In this document: in pieces, positions 18,834 to 28,378 of the stretch
Numbering within the stretch: the stretch's first letter is position 1
How the letters are laid out: the number at the start of each line of letters is the position of its first letter
Origin: Methyloversatilis sp.
Lineage (GTDB): Bacteria > Pseudomonadota > Gammaproteobacteria > Burkholderiales > Rhodocyclaceae
Length of the DNA: 64,000 nt
Assembly: GCA_016791045.1 (NCBI GenBank)
Contig: JAEUNO010000020.1
Coordinates: 124,001-188,000 of the forward strand
Direction of reading: 5' to 3'
Made by a program: the position numbers and the translations under genes
The notes under the pieces: generated by a model
Told to the model about the DNA's origin: nothing
The model's database searches: none
Seen by the model: only the letters and a program-made list of their open reading frames with translations

Positions 18834-19030
18834 AAATGGGTGTGGCGATAAGGCGCCCCGCCAAATGCGTTGATGGGCCGAAAACCCACGCAGCACTTAA
18901 CATTCCTCAACAATTGAAAGGGTGGCGCCGCGACGTGCGCCGGGGGCTTTGCTGCTTCAATGCATGAGGTCCCGGAATCGCCGGAGCCTCACGAGTTTCG
19001 CGTCGGCCAGGACGCCCGAGGCGGCCCGGG

Positions 19031-21358
19031 TCAGCGCTTGCTGGCCTTCGCGAACGCGGCCGCCAGCGCGTTGTTGGCCGCCGGGGCATCCTGCCCGCGT
19101 TCGCTGCGTCGGGCGTCGCCCTGCCGGGCCGGCGGACGGGCGTCCTTCGCGGCCGGCTTGCGCGCCACCTCGTCGCCCAGGCGCATGGTCAGCGCGATGC
19201 GCTTGCGGGCGAGGTCGACCTCGACCACCTTCACCTTGACGATGTCGCCGGCCTTCACCACCTCGGCCGGGTCCTTCACGTAGCGGTTGGCGATGGCCGA
19301 CACATGCACGAGACCGTCCTGATGCACGCCGATATCGACGAAGGCACCGAAGTTGGTCACGTTGGTCACCACGCCTTCGAGCAGCATGCCGGGTTCGAGG
19401 TCCTTCAGCTGTTCGATGCCGTCGCGGAAGGTCGCCGCCCGGAATTCCGGGCGCGGGTCGCGGCCTGGCTTTTCGAGCTCGCGCAGGATGTCCTGCACCG
19501 TCGGCAGGCCGAAGCGCTCATCGGCGTACTTCTGCGCCGACAGCGCCTTGACGGTCGCCGCGTCGCCGATCAGCTCGCGCGCCTTCTTCTTCACGTCGGC
19601 CAGGATGCGCTCGACCACCGGATAGGCTTCCGGGTGCACCGCCGAGGCGTCGAGCGGATTGTCGCCGTTCATGATGCGCAGGAAGCCGGCGCATTGTTCG
19701 AAGGTCTTGTCGCCGAGGCGCGGCACCGACAGCAGCGCCTTGCGCGACGGGAACGCACCATGGGCGTCGCGATGCGCCACGATGTTCTGCGCCAAGGTGG
19801 CGTTCAGCCCCGATATGCGTGCCAGCAGCGGGACCGACGCGGTATTCACGTCGACGCCGACCGCATTCACGCAGTCTTCGACCACGGCGTCGAGCGAGCG
19901 GGCGAGCCGGGTCTGGCTGACGTCGTGCTGATACTGGCCGACGCCGATCGCCTTCGGGTCGATCTTCACCAGTTCGGCCAGCGGATCCTGCAGCCGACGG
20001 GCGATCGACACCGCGCCGCGCAGGCTCACGTCCAGCCCCGGAAACTCCTTCGCCGCGAGTTCGGACGCCGAATACACCGACGCGCCCGCTTCCGACACGA
20101 CGATCTTCGTCATCGCGAGTTCGGGCTTGAGCTTCATCAGGTCGGCCGCCAGCTTGTCGGTTTCCCGGCTGGCTGTGCCATTGCCGATGGCGATCAGCTG
20201 CACGCCGTGCTTCGCGGCGAGGCCGGACAGCACGTGCAGTGAGCCGTCCCAGTCGCGGCGCGGCTCATGCGGATAGATGGTTGCGGTGTCGACCAGCTTG
20301 CCGGTGGTGTCCACCACCGCCACCTTCACGCCGGTGCGGATGCCGGGGTCCAGCCCCATGGTGACGCGCGGGCCGGCCGGTGCGGCCAGCAGCAGGTCCT
20401 TCAGGTTCTTGGCGAACACGCGGATCGCCTCCAGTTCGGCGCGGCTGCGCAGTTCGTTCATCAGGTCGAGCTCGACATGCACCGACAGTTTCACGTTCCA
20501 GGTCCAGCGGGCCGTTTCGACCAGCCAGCGGTCGGCCGCGCGGCCATTGTCGCGGATGCCGGCATGCACCATCACGCGCCGCTCGCACGGGTTGGGCTCG
20601 GCGCTGCGCGTGCCGTCTTCCGGATCGGTATCGAGCGCCAGCTTCACCCGCAGCACGTCTTCGTTGCGGCCGCGGAACAGCGCAAGCGCGCGGTGCGACG
20701 GAATGTCGGCCAGTTTTTCGCGGTAGGCGAAGTAGTCGCGGAACTTGGCCGCTTCGGCGTCGGTGTCCTTGCCGTCGGCCACCGTCGCGACCACCACGCC
20801 GTGCTCGGCCACGTGGCTGCGCAGCGCGCCGACCAGTTCGGCGCTTTCGGCGAAGCGTTCCATCAGGATCTGGCGCGCGCCGTCGAGCAACGCCTTCGCA
20901 TCCGCGAATCCTGCGTCGACGTTCAGGTAGGCCACTGCCTCGGCCTCCGGCGTCAGCGTCGGATCGGCCAGCAGCGCGTCGGCCAGCGGTTCGATGCCCG
21001 CCTCGCGCGCGATCTGCGCCTTGGTGCGGCGCTTCTGCTTGTACGGCAGGTAGAGGTCTTCCAGCCGCTGCTTGGTGTCGGCGTTCTCGACTTCGCCGCG
21101 CAGCACCGGCGTGAGCTTGCCCTGTTCGTCGATGCTGGCGATCACGGCAGCGCGCCGCTCTTCCAGTTCGCGCATATATATAAGGCGCTCTTCGAGCAGG
21201 CGCAGCTGGGTGTCGTCCAGCCCGCCGGTCACTTCCTTGCGGTAGCGCGAAATGAAGGGCACCGAGGCGCCCTCGTCCAGCAGGGCGACGGCGGCATTGA
21301 CCTGTTGCGGGCGCGCGCCCAGTTCGGCGGCGAGGCGTTGTTCGATCGGAGGGAGCAT
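19031..21358 (-). CDS. tex: Tex family S1-domain RNA-binding transcription accessory protein
   Basis: A 775-residue cytoplasmic protein of the Tex/Spt6-like family. The N-terminal helical part includes [21 protein letters not shown] YqgF-like RNase-H fold follows ([20 protein letters not shown]), then helix-hairpin-helix modules ([19 protein letters not shown]). An S1 domain sits at about 655-730 ([20 protein letters not shown]). The lysine/arginine/alanine-rich tail is longer than in some orthologues. Tex acts in transcription and RNA metabolism; its exact role is not settled. It is monocistronic by position. Confidence 0.95.
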   Translation of the reverse strand: MLPPIEQRLAAELGARPQQVNAAVALLDEGASVPFISRYRKEVTGGLDDTQLRLLEERLIYMRELEERRAAVIASIDEQGKLTPVLRGEVENADTKQRLEDLYLPYKQKRRTKAQIAREAGIEPLADALLADPTLTPEAEAVAYLNVDAGFADAKALLDGARQILMERFAESAELVGALRSHVAEHGVVVATVADGKDTDAEAAKFRDYFAYREKLADIPSHRALALFRGRNEDVLRVKLALDTDPEDGTRSAEPNPCERRVMVHAGIRDNGRAADRWLVETARWTWNVKLSVHVELDLMNELRSRAELEAIRVFAKNLKDLLLAAPAGPRVTMGLDPGIRTGVKVAVVDTTGKLVDTATIYPHEPRRDWDGSLHVLSGLAAKHGVQLIAIGNGTASRETDKLAADLMKLKPELAMTKIVVSEAGASVYSASELAAKEFPGLDVSLRGAVSIARRLQDPLAELVKIDPKAIGVGQYQHDVSQTRLARSLDAVVEDCVNAVGVDVNTASVPLLARISGLNATLAQNIVAHRDAHGAFPSRKALLSVPRLGDKTFEQCAGFLRIMNGDNPLDASAVHPEAYPVVERILADVKKKARELIGDAATVKALSAQKYADERFGLPTVQDILRELEKPGRDPRPEFRAATFRDGIEQLKDLEPGMLLEGVVTNVTNFGAFVDIGVHQDGLVHVSAIANRYVKDPAEVVKAGDIVKVKVVEVDLARKRIALTMRLGDEVARKPAAKDARPPARQGDARRSERGQDAPAANNALAAAFAKASKR

Positions 21359-21473
21359 GTGCGGCGGACGGGGGCGGCGTGGAAGGCGCGAACCCTACCC
21401 AAGCGCGCCCTGCGCCGCAAGCGTTGGACCTCCCGCCGCAACGGGGCGACTCTCGTTCACCCCGTCCGTCTTA

Positions 21474-22076
21474 TCAGCTTGCAGCGCGATGAGCGCGCCG
21501 TGCCGTCCAGCCGATCAGGCCCAGTCCGCCGAGCAGCATGGCCCAGGTTTCGGGTTCCGGCACCGGCGCGAGGAAGCCACGGATTTCGCCGCCCGGGAAT
21601 TCCGAACTGTGCAGGTTCAGGTAGGCCTTGCCGTCGTTGAGGCCGGCCAGCAGCGCGCTGTAGGCGCTGTCTGCTGTGCCGCCGTTCGCGGTGATGAAAG
21701 CGGGGTTGTAGCTCGTTGCCAGCTTCATGTCGAAGGTTTCCATATAGCTGCCGGACGTCACGCCAGCCGGAAACCCCGGAAACGTGGGCGTCGGGGTCGC
21801 AACGCCTGCGGTGCCTTCGTTGGCAAGCAAGGTACAGCAATGGATGTGGGCCACGGTCAGCGTGCCGAGCAACCCGCTGAAGCTGGCGTCGATGGTCATC
21901 GTCCGCAGATCGCGGTCCAGTGTCAGCGTAACGCTGCCGGTGCCTGGCGACGCGTTGGGGGGCGCCTCGGCCGGGCCGCTGAGCGTGGCGAAGTATTCGA
22001 CCTCCTCGGCAAAGGCGGGCGATGCAAGGGTGGTGGTGGCGGCAAGCAGCACGGCAACAACGCGAATCCTGTTCAT
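21474..22076 (-). CDS. CHRD-domain PEP-CTERM protein
   Basis: A 200-residue exported protein. The start is ATG 22076 (MNRIRVVAVLLAATTTLASP) with SD GGAGGT upstream; the open frame continues to 22217 but without signal-peptide logic. The mature part matches the CHRD domain (YFATLSGPAEAPPNASPGTG, GTLTVAHIHC, AYLNLHSSEFPGGEIRGFL). The sorting signal is VPEPETWAMLLGGLGLIGW. CHRD proteins are extracellular and of uncertain role. It is divergent from rep across about 210 bp. Confidence 0.85.
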   Translation of the reverse strand: MNRIRVVAVLLAATTTLASPAFAEEVEYFATLSGPAEAPPNASPGTGSVTLTLDRDLRTMTIDASFSGLLGTLTVAHIHCCTLLANEGTAGVATPTPTFPGFPAGVTSGSYMETFDMKLATSYNPAFITANGGTADSAYSALLAGLNDGKAYLNLHSSEFPGGEIRGFLAPVPEPETWAMLLGGLGLIGWTARRAHRAAS

Positions 22077-22286
22077 GGGTCTGACCTCCGGAAGGGGTGA
22101 AACGACAGAAGACGGTCTGAACGGACTCAGGGGCCGACAGGCCACAGTGAATCCGATCCTTACTGGATAGTGCAAAAATGTTACGTGCGATAGCGGTATC
22201 TGGATGCAGTCCTGCACCCGGGGGGCGGGATAACCGGGTTAACATCGGCGTGCCCCGTATCCAGCGTCACCCGACGCGATCTCCCC

Positions 22287-24293
22287 ATGCTGTCCGACAT
22301 GAACGCACCGCAACGCGAGGCGGTGAAATACCTCGACGGTCCGTTGCTGGTGCTGGCTGGCGCCGGCTCCGGCAAGACGCGCGTCATCACGCGCAAGATC
22401 GGCTATCTGGTGAACGAGTGCGGCATCGAGCCGCGTCATATCGCGGCCATCACCTTCACCAACAAGGCGGCGAAGGAAATGCAGGAGCGCGCGTCGCATC
22501 TGCTCGACGGTCGCGCCGGCCGGCAGCTCAACATCTCGACCTTTCATGCGCTGGGCGTCAAGCTGCTGCGCATCGAAGCGAAGGCGGCGGGACTGAAGCC
22601 GACGTTTTCCATTCTCGATGCGTCCGACGCCCTGTCGGTCGTGCAGGACATTTCGAAGGAATCCGACAAGGCGCGGCTGCGTGCGCTGGTGTCGCGCATG
22701 TCCGGCTGGAAGAACGCGCTGCTGACCCCCGCGGCCGTTGCGCCGCTCGTCACCAACGAAGCCGAAGCGATCACGCTGCGCGTCTATGAAGAGTACGAAC
22801 GCACGCTGCGTGCGTATCAGGCGGTCGATTTCGACGACCTGATCGGTCTGCCCGCGCGCCTGCTCGAAACTGACCCCGACCTGCTGGCGCGCTGGCAGTC
22901 GCGGCTGCGCTACCTGCTGATCGACGAATACCAGGACACCAACCGCTGCCAGTACCAGATCGTCAAGCTGCTGGCCGGCAGCCGCGGCGCGTTCACTGCC
23001 GTCGGTGACGACGATCAGGCCATCTACGCCTGGCGTGGCGCCGATGTGGAAAACCTGCGCACGCTGCAGACCGATTACCCGAAACTCAAGGTGATCAAGC
23101 TGGAACAGAACTACCGTTCGATGCAGCGCATCCTCGCCGCGGCGAACACGCTCATTTCCAGCAACCAGAAGCTGTTCGAGAAGAAGCTGTGGTCCGACAT
23201 GGGCCGCGGCGACCCGATCACGCTGATGGTGGCGCGCGACGCCGAGCACGAAGCCGAATGCATCGCCATGCGCATCGCCGCGCACAAGTTCGAACACCGC
23301 GGCAAGTTCGGCGACTACGCGGTGCTGTATCGCGGCAACCATCAGGCGCGCGTGATCGAAACCGCGCTGCGCGAACAGAAGATTCCGTATCTGGTCAGCG
23401 GCGGCCAGTCCTTCTTCGATCGCGCCGAAATCAAGGACGTGATGGCCTATCTGCGGCTGGTCGCCAACAGCGACGACGACCCGGCCTTCATCCGCGCGGT
23501 GACCACGCCGCGCCGCGGCATCGGTGGCACCAGTCTCGAAGCGCTCGGCACCTATGCCGGCGAGCGTCACGTCAGCCTGTTTGCCGCGCTGTTCGAAACC
23601 GGCGCCGAACATGCTCTGCCGGCGCGCGCACTCACCCCGCTGCGCGAATTCGGCGACTTCATCAACCGGCTCGAATGGCGCGCCCGCACCGAAGCACCGC
23701 GCCTGCTGCTCGAAGACCTGCTGCGCGGCATCGGCTACGAAACCTGGCTGTTCGAACAGTTCGAACCGAAGGAGGCGGAAACGCGCTGGAACAACGTGCG
23801 TGACTTCGTCGACTGGATGGGGCGCAAGGGCGAGGAAGACGGCAAGACGCTGCTCGAACTGACGCAGACCGTCGCGCTGATCACGATGCTGGACAAGCGT
23901 GACGACGACGAGGCGCGCGATGCGGTGCAGCTGTCCACGCTGCACGCGTCGAAGGGGCTGGAATACCCGCACGTGTTCCTGGTCGGGCTGGAGGAGGGCA
24001 TCCTGCCGCACCGCGAATCGATCGAAGAGGGGCGCATCGAGGAAGAGCGCCGGCTGATGTATGTCGGCATCACGCGGGCACGGCGCACGCTGACGCTGAG
24101 CTATTGCGAGCGGCGGCGCAGCGGGCGCGAATCGCGCGACTGCGAGCCGTCGCGCTTCATCGCCGAAATGGGCGAGGACGTGCAGCGCCCGAACACCGAC
24201 GCCGCGCCCAAAGCCGAACAGCGCGCCGCCAACGTGGCGCGGCTGGAATCGCTGAAGGCGTTGCTGGGCGGCACGCCGACGCCCAAAGCATAG
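22287..24293 (+). CDS. rep: ATP-dependent DNA helicase Rep
   Basis: A 668-residue superfamily 1A 3'-5' helicase that clears proteins ahead of forks and aids restart. Motif I is LAGAGSGKT (24-31); Ia is AAITFTNKAAKEM; II is LLIDEYQDTN; III is VGDDDQAIYAWRGA; IV includes EQNYRS; V/VI include LSTLHASKGLEYPHVFLVG and MYVGITRARRTL. Length and the N-terminus NAPQREAVKYLDGPLLVL fit Rep better than UvrD. ATG 22299 is an alternative start. A strong terminator follows. Confidence 0.93.
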   Translation: MLSDMNAPQREAVKYLDGPLLVLAGAGSGKTRVITRKIGYLVNECGIEPRHIAAITFTNKAAKEMQERASHLLDGRAGRQLNISTFHALGVKLLRIEAKAAGLKPTFSILDASDALSVVQDISKESDKARLRALVSRMSGWKNALLTPAAVAPLVTNEAEAITLRVYEEYERTLRAYQAVDFDDLIGLPARLLETDPDLLARWQSRLRYLLIDEYQDTNRCQYQIVKLLAGSRGAFTAVGDDDQAIYAWRGADVENLRTLQTDYPKLKVIKLEQNYRSMQRILAAANTLISSNQKLFEKKLWSDMGRGDPITLMVARDAEHEAECIAMRIAAHKFEHRGKFGDYAVLYRGNHQARVIETALREQKIPYLVSGGQSFFDRAEIKDVMAYLRLVANSDDDPAFIRAVTTPRRGIGGTSLEALGTYAGERHVSLFAALFETGAEHALPARALTPLREFGDFINRLEWRARTEAPRLLLEDLLRGIGYETWLFEQFEPKEAETRWNNVRDFVDWMGRKGEEDGKTLLELTQTVALITMLDKRDDDEARDAVQLSTLHASKGLEYPHVFLVGLEEGILPHRESIEEGRIEEERRLMYVGITRARRTLTLSYCERRRSGRESRDCEPSRFIAEMGEDVQRPNTDAAPKAEQRAANVARLESLKALLGGTPTPKA

Positions 24294-24335
24294 GTCGGTG
24301 CGAGTGAGCGGGGCGCCGGCACCCTGCGGACGTAA

Positions 24336-24364
24336 AAAAGCCCGCCGGGTCGCGGCGGGCTTTT
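24336..24364. terminator. Bidirectional terminator between rep and cytochrome c
   Basis: AAAAGCCCGCCG (24336-24347) pairs with CGGCGGGCTTTT (24353-24364) around a 5-nt loop. A/T runs on both flanks make it functional for convergent rep (+) and the cytochrome gene (-). Confidence 0.93.
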
Positions 24365-24391
24365 CCGGAAGCGGGGGCGCTTCGGGACGGC

Positions 24392-25264
24392 TTACTTGGC
24401 AGCCGCCACCATCACTTCAACGGCGGCCTTGATCTCGGCATCCTTCAGCGCCGGGTTGCCACCCTTGGCCGGCATCGCGCCCTTGCCCTTGATCGCGTTC
24501 GCCACCATCGAATCGAGGCCGGTTGCGATGCGCGGCGCCCACTGACCCTTGTCGCCGAACTTCGGCGCACCGGCCACGCCCATTGCATGGCAGGCGGCAC
24601 AGGCCTTGTTGTACACCGCCTGGCCGTCGATGCCGGTAGCGGCCGCTGCAGGCGCGGGTGCCGCGGCGGGCGCAGCAGCAACCGGTGCGTCGTCGTAGGC
24701 GGGGGCCGCGATCGCCGGCACTTCCATCGCCGCCGGCGCAGCCGGTGCGGCAGCAGCGGGCGCGGCCTCTTCCAGCTTGGGCTCGGCAAACTTGCCACCG
24801 GCTTCGTTTGCCATGTAGACCACCGCGCGGGTGATTTCGGCTTCGGTCAATGCGGCGTTGCCGCCCTTGGCCGGCATGGCGCCCTTGCCATTCACCGCCG
24901 AATGCACCAGCGCTTCCAGACCGGTCGCAATGCGGCTGGCCCAGCCTGCGCTGTCGCCCAGCTTCGGCGCGCCTGCGGCGCCTGCGTCATGACAGGCCGC
25001 ACAGGCGGCCTTGTACACCTGCACACCGGTCTTCGGACCTGCAGCGGCTGAATCCGCTTCACCGAGTTCGACCCGCGCCACCGGCTGGATGCCCGCGGCG
25101 ATGATTTCGGGGTTGGCCGTGTCAAGACCCTTGTAGCCCGACAGCACGAATTGGGCGACCAGCACTGCAATGCCCACAAACACCACAAACGACAGTACAA
25201 CGACCGCCGCCAGCTGCTTCGGCGTCTTGATGAAAGACTCGTGTTCCTCGTGCGCGTCCGACAT
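24392..25264 (-). CDS. Di-haem c-type cytochrome, membrane-anchored
   Basis: A 290-residue periplasm-facing protein with one N-terminal membrane helix (18-41) and two cytochrome c domains. Each has a CAACH haem site (88-92 and 222-226) and a GAMPAKGG loop supplying the Met ligand (Met130, Met264). An Ala/Pro-rich flexible linker (about 165-210) joins them. The halves are close repeats (GLEALVHSAVNGKGAMPA / GLDSMVANAIKGKGAMPA), indicating internal duplication. ATG 25264 has AAAGGA upstream. It probably shuttles electrons to a terminal oxidase; the partner is not in the window. Confidence 0.92.
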   Translation of the reverse strand: MSDAHEEHESFIKTPKQLAAVVVLSFVVFVGIAVLVAQFVLSGYKGLDTANPEIIAAGIQPVARVELGEADSAAAGPKTGVQVYKAACAACHDAGAAGAPKLGDSAGWASRIATGLEALVHSAVNGKGAMPAKGGNAALTEAEITRAVVYMANEAGGKFAEPKLEEAAPAAAAPAAPAAMEVPAIAAPAYDDAPVAAAPAAAPAPAAAATGIDGQAVYNKACAACHAMGVAGAPKFGDKGQWAPRIATGLDSMVANAIKGKGAMPAKGGNPALKDAEIKAAVEVMVAAAK

Positions 25265-25453
25265 GGTGTGCGTTCCTTTGAAAACCTTGTGACAGGTGAA
25301 AACAAAACGCGCCATTATAGCGGCAGCGAACGGCTTTCGCCTCACCTGCAACAGCGCGCCATGGACGCGTCCGGGCAAAGCCGCTATCCTTCGCATCGGT
25401 CTGATCGTGTTTTCCGGTCAGTCCCCGGGGCTCTCCGCCCTTGATACACCCTA

Positions 25454-25530
25454 GCGCCCGTAGCTCAGCTGGATAGAGTACTGCCCTCCGAAGGCAGGGG
25501 TCGTGCGTTCGAATCGCGCCGGGCGCGCCA
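25454..25530 (+). tRNA. tRNA-Arg (anticodon CCG)
   Basis: A 77-nt cloverleaf. The acceptor stem GCGCCCG pairs with CGGGCGC, the D-arm contains AGCTCAGCTGGATAGAG, and anticodon stem CTGCC/GGCAG encloses loop CTCCGAA with anticodon CCG (reads CGG). The T-arm has GTTCGAATC and the 3' CCA is encoded. A strong terminator follows after 10 nt. Confidence 0.97.
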
Positions 25531-25540
25531 GATTTCAGGA

Positions 25541-25571
25541 AGGGCCGGATCATCGCGATCCGGCCCTTTTT
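25541..25571 (+). terminator. Rho-independent terminator after tRNA-Arg
   Basis: AGGGCCGGATC (25541-25551) pairs perfectly with GATCCGGCCCT (25557-25567) around ATCGC, followed by a T run. It ends the tRNA transcript. Confidence 0.93.
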
Positions 25572-25708
25572 GCCTTTCTGCAGTGCGGATGGCTGCCGTT
25601 GCTGTCGCGGGGTGTCCCGTACGCGCCCTCCGATTCGCGGCACCGCGCTGATTCGGGTTGGTTTTTTGCAGACCCTGCAGCCTCGACAGAGGCAGGACGA
25701 AGACCTTC

Positions 25709-26854
25709 ATGAGATCAACGCTGTACGCATCGGTCCTTGCCGTGGCGCTCGCCACGCCGGTCAGTGTTGGCGCTGCCGACCCGGCGCCGGGCGAATTCGC
25801 CTTCAGCGGCGACGCACGCATGGGCTACTTCGGTCGCGAACGCGAAGATCGCAACGGCAGTCGCAGCGACGAAAGCGACTGGCGCATCCGCATTCGCCCG
25901 GGCGTCCTCTGGCAGGTCACCCCGACTCTGAGTGCCAAGGCCCGCTTCGCGGGGCGTTACTCGAGCGACGACAGCAACGACAACCACTACGAATTCTTCA
26001 CTTCGATTCCGCAGAGCGACGGCCTGGGTTTCGGCGACTCGATCATCGACGAACTCAATCTGCGCTACAAGGCGGGCAACTGGGACGTGAAGGTGGGCCG
26101 CATGCAGACCAGCTTCGAACTGGAGGGCATCGCGAAGAAATCGCTGAGCCGCAACGACTCGCCCAACACCGACATCACCTGGACGGACGGCATTCACGCC
26201 CGGTATGGCGATACCGCCGGCTGGAACTACCATGTCATCGTGCAGCGCAGCGAGGACGACGGCCCGACCACCGTGCGCCGCAGTCCGCTGGCGTTCACCG
26301 AGTCGGCCAGCCACGCGACCTACTATTTCGGCATGGAAAGGAAAGACCCGAAGGGCCGCTTCCTGCAGCTCGGATGGGACCTCACGTACATACCCAGCGC
26401 GCTGCGCACGGATGGCAGCGCGGCCGGTCGCATCGACGACTATCTGGGTATCGCCGGGCGCATGGCGCTGCAGTGGTCGCTCGCCGGCGCGATGCGCTTC
26501 GTGTGGGCGGGCGAAGCCGGCTACGCACCCAACAGACCGACCGACGCCGCGCTGCGTCTGTCGGGTTCCGGCGATGCGAGCGGGCTGGCGTTCCAGACCT
26601 CGATCAATCTCGCGGATTTCGCGCCCGGCCACGGCGTCGGGTTCGTCTATGGTCAGGCGGGCGGAGGCTGGCTGCTGTCACCCGACTTCGGCAACAATCA
26701 GGAACTGCTGGAACTGCGCTACCAGTGGAAGCTGTCCGCCACGCAGTCGATCGAGACACGGGTGCGCCAGCGACGCGATCTCGAGCAGCGAACCGACGCC
26801 GCGCGCAAGCGTGTCGACGACGATGTCTATGTCCGGTTCACGCAGCGTTTCTGA
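25709..26854 (+). CDS. Porin-like outer-membrane beta-barrel protein
   Basis: A 381-residue exported protein with a signal peptide (MRSTLYASVLAVALATPVSV ending near GAA). The body alternates polar and hydrophobic residues in beta-strands (FAFSGDARMGYFGRER, WRIRIRPGVLWQV, KVGRMQTSFELEGIAKK). The last residue is Phe (RFTQRF), a hallmark of outer-membrane barrels inserted by BamA. LRYKAGNWDVKVGRMQT resembles phosphate- or alginate-type porin strands. The substrate is unknown. The start is set at ATG 25709, where the signal peptide begins; the open frame extends upstream to 25658. Confidence 0.78.
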   Translation: MRSTLYASVLAVALATPVSVGAADPAPGEFAFSGDARMGYFGREREDRNGSRSDESDWRIRIRPGVLWQVTPTLSAKARFAGRYSSDDSNDNHYEFFTSIPQSDGLGFGDSIIDELNLRYKAGNWDVKVGRMQTSFELEGIAKKSLSRNDSPNTDITWTDGIHARYGDTAGWNYHVIVQRSEDDGPTTVRRSPLAFTESASHATYYFGMERKDPKGRFLQLGWDLTYIPSALRTDGSAAGRIDDYLGIAGRMALQWSLAGAMRFVWAGEAGYAPNRPTDAALRLSGSGDASGLAFQTSINLADFAPGHGVGFVYGQAGGGWLLSPDFGNNQELLELRYQWKLSATQSIETRVRQRRDLEQRTDAARKRVDDDVYVRFTQRF

Positions 26855-26911
26855 CATCGCCGGGACCCGGCGCTCGATCATCCGCAGTCTGCCGCTTCAT
26901 CGTTCAAGTCC

Positions 26912-27550
26912 GTGAAGTCACTTCTTTGCTTCGTCGTTGCCTGCGTCATCTGCACCAGCGCCTTGGCCGACACCCATCTGGGCATCCGGCCGCTCGATTC
27001 GCTGGGCGAGGTACGGGCGCGTTTCCCGGATTCGCAGCGCGTGCGCATGGCGCCGGACTGGGCCGACGAGTCGCAGGTGCTGTTTTCGTTCACCGGCGGC
27101 ACGCTTCAGGGCCAGCTCCTTGTGCTGTTCATCGACGGACGCCCGGACTACCGGCGTGAGATCGCGGATGGGTTCGCCGATGATCTCGATGCGCTGAAGC
27201 TGCTTGCGGCGGAAAGTGACGACCAGGCGCTGCGCGTGAAATGGGTGAGATGGGTGCCCACCACGCCGCTGAGGGTGCAGGACGTGGTCGCGAAATATGG
27301 GCGGTGGGACGCGGGCGGGTTGTCGGACGACGGCTTCAGGCTCTACCGGAGCTGGGACGCGCGGGGCATCACGGCGCTGCTGTCGGAAGACGAGCAGTCG
27401 GTGCTGATGATGGACTTCGTATTTACAGAAGACGAGCAGCGCGAGGCCTTCATGCGGCGTTATGGCCAGGTGCCGTCGTGGCTCAGGCCCGGAGCCGGGG
27501 GTGGGACCACGGCCGCACCGGGGGCGTCACGGTTCATGCCTGCACCGTGA
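26912..27550 (+). CDS. Secreted hypothetical protein
   Basis: A 212-residue protein starting at GTG 26912 with a clear signal peptide (MKSLLCFVVACVICTSALAD). I do not recognise the mature part. It begins THLGIRPLDSLGEVRARFPD, resembling the start of periplasmic 'weak-similarity' domains that measure a coefficient, and ends in a low-complexity Gly/Ala/Pro tail. It follows the porin-like gene by 57 bp and may be co-expressed. Its final codons and stop lie inside a 15-bp perfect hairpin. Confidence 0.65.
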   Translation: MKSLLCFVVACVICTSALADTHLGIRPLDSLGEVRARFPDSQRVRMAPDWADESQVLFSFTGGTLQGQLLVLFIDGRPDYRREIADGFADDLDALKLLAAESDDQALRVKWVRWVPTTPLRVQDVVAKYGRWDAGGLSDDGFRLYRSWDARGITALLSEDEQSVLMMDFVFTEDEQREAFMRRYGQVPSWLRPGAGGGTTAAPGASRFMPAP

Positions 27551-27558
27551 CGCCCCCG
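27519..27558. terminator. 15-bp hairpin spanning the 3' end of the secreted hypothetical gene
   Basis: CGGGGGCGTCACGGT (27519-27533) pairs perfectly with ACCGTGACGCCCCCG (27544-27558) over a 10-nt loop. The + gene's stop TGA (27548-27550) is inside the 3' arm. It separates the + gene from the convergent flavin-family gene. No T-run on either side, so factor-assisted termination or message protection is likelier than classic termination. Confidence 0.65.
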
Positions 27559-27577
27559 GGGCGCACCGAGAGGTCTT

Positions 27578-28231
27578 TCAGCCGTCGCCGCGCGCCACCT
27601 TGACCTGGTACTCGTCCAGCGTGATGACGCCTTCCTTTTCGGCGCGCGCGACCTCGTGCCCGGGCAGCACGTCCTGCACCATGTCGAGCCGCTTCCACAG
27701 CGCGAGCGGCGTTTCGCAGGCGGCCTTCGGCACGTACTTCGACTGGTCCACCTTCTTGTAGCGGTGGATGTAGCGCGGGCAATTCACCCACACCTTCGTG
27801 ACGGTGACCCGCACCAGATACTTCGCTTCGGTGTATCCGGCCATCAGCGGGTGGTCGCGCAGGAATTCGGCCGTGCCCTGGACACGCACGCGGTGCGGCG
27901 TTTCGAAGTCGATGAACAGCAGACCGACGCGCGCCTGGCCGACGATGTTGCCCATCGAGTAGAACATGCCGTTGCCGTCATAGCCGGGGAACACCAGCGT
28001 CTGCGCGTCGATCACCTTCACGACGCCGGTCGGCCCGCCCTTGTACGACACGGTCGGATTGCCTTCGGGATCGACGGTCGACAGGAAGAACATGTCGCGC
28101 CCCTCGATGAAGGCCTTCTCCTCGTCGGTGATCGTCTCGTGGATCCAGTTCTGGTCCAGCATGTCGGCCAGTTTCGTGGTGCCGAATTCCTGCTGCAGCG
28201 CCCGGTGCTCGTCGGCGTAGATTGAAGCCAT
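27578..28231 (-). CDS. Pyridoxamine 5'-phosphate oxidase-family (FMN split-barrel) protein
   Basis: A 217-residue cytoplasmic protein with the split-barrel flavin-binding fold: FFLSTVDPEGNPTVSYKGGP, DGNGMFYSMGNIVGQARVGL and FIDFETPHRVRVQGTAEF. These stretches match the PPOX-like family that includes FMN or F420-type reductases and uncharacterised stress proteins. It is not PdxH itself: the motif set is that of the shorter, looser class. The substrate is unknown. It is alone on its strand here, with a 147-bp gap upstream before the barrel gene. Confidence 0.8.
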   Translation of the reverse strand: MASIYADEHRALQQEFGTTKLADMLDQNWIHETITDEEKAFIEGRDMFFLSTVDPEGNPTVSYKGGPTGVVKVIDAQTLVFPGYDGNGMFYSMGNIVGQARVGLLFIDFETPHRVRVQGTAEFLRDHPLMAGYTEAKYLVRVTVTKVWVNCPRYIHRYKKVDQSKYVPKAACETPLALWKRLDMVQDVLPGHEVARAEKEGVITLDEYQVKVARGDG

Positions 28232-28378
28232 GTCTCCTCCTGTCGGTCTGTGTTCCGGCGTACGGCGTCGGCCGTCGCGCGCATCCGGTGCCCGGGCGCC
28301 GGAGCAGGATACCGCAGCGGAACACCCGGCCGTGCAGGCCGGGTCTGCTGGACGAATGGAGGACGGACGACGGGCGGA

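Noticed and set aside
18691-18910. Cobalamin riboswitch upstream of the TonB receptor.
   Set aside because: I looked for the B12-box and adjoining conserved parts on the minus strand and found no convincing match.
25265-25453. A gene or small RNA between the cytochrome gene and tRNA-Arg.
   Set aside because: No start, SD or conserved fold could be recognised; it likely holds divergent promoters.
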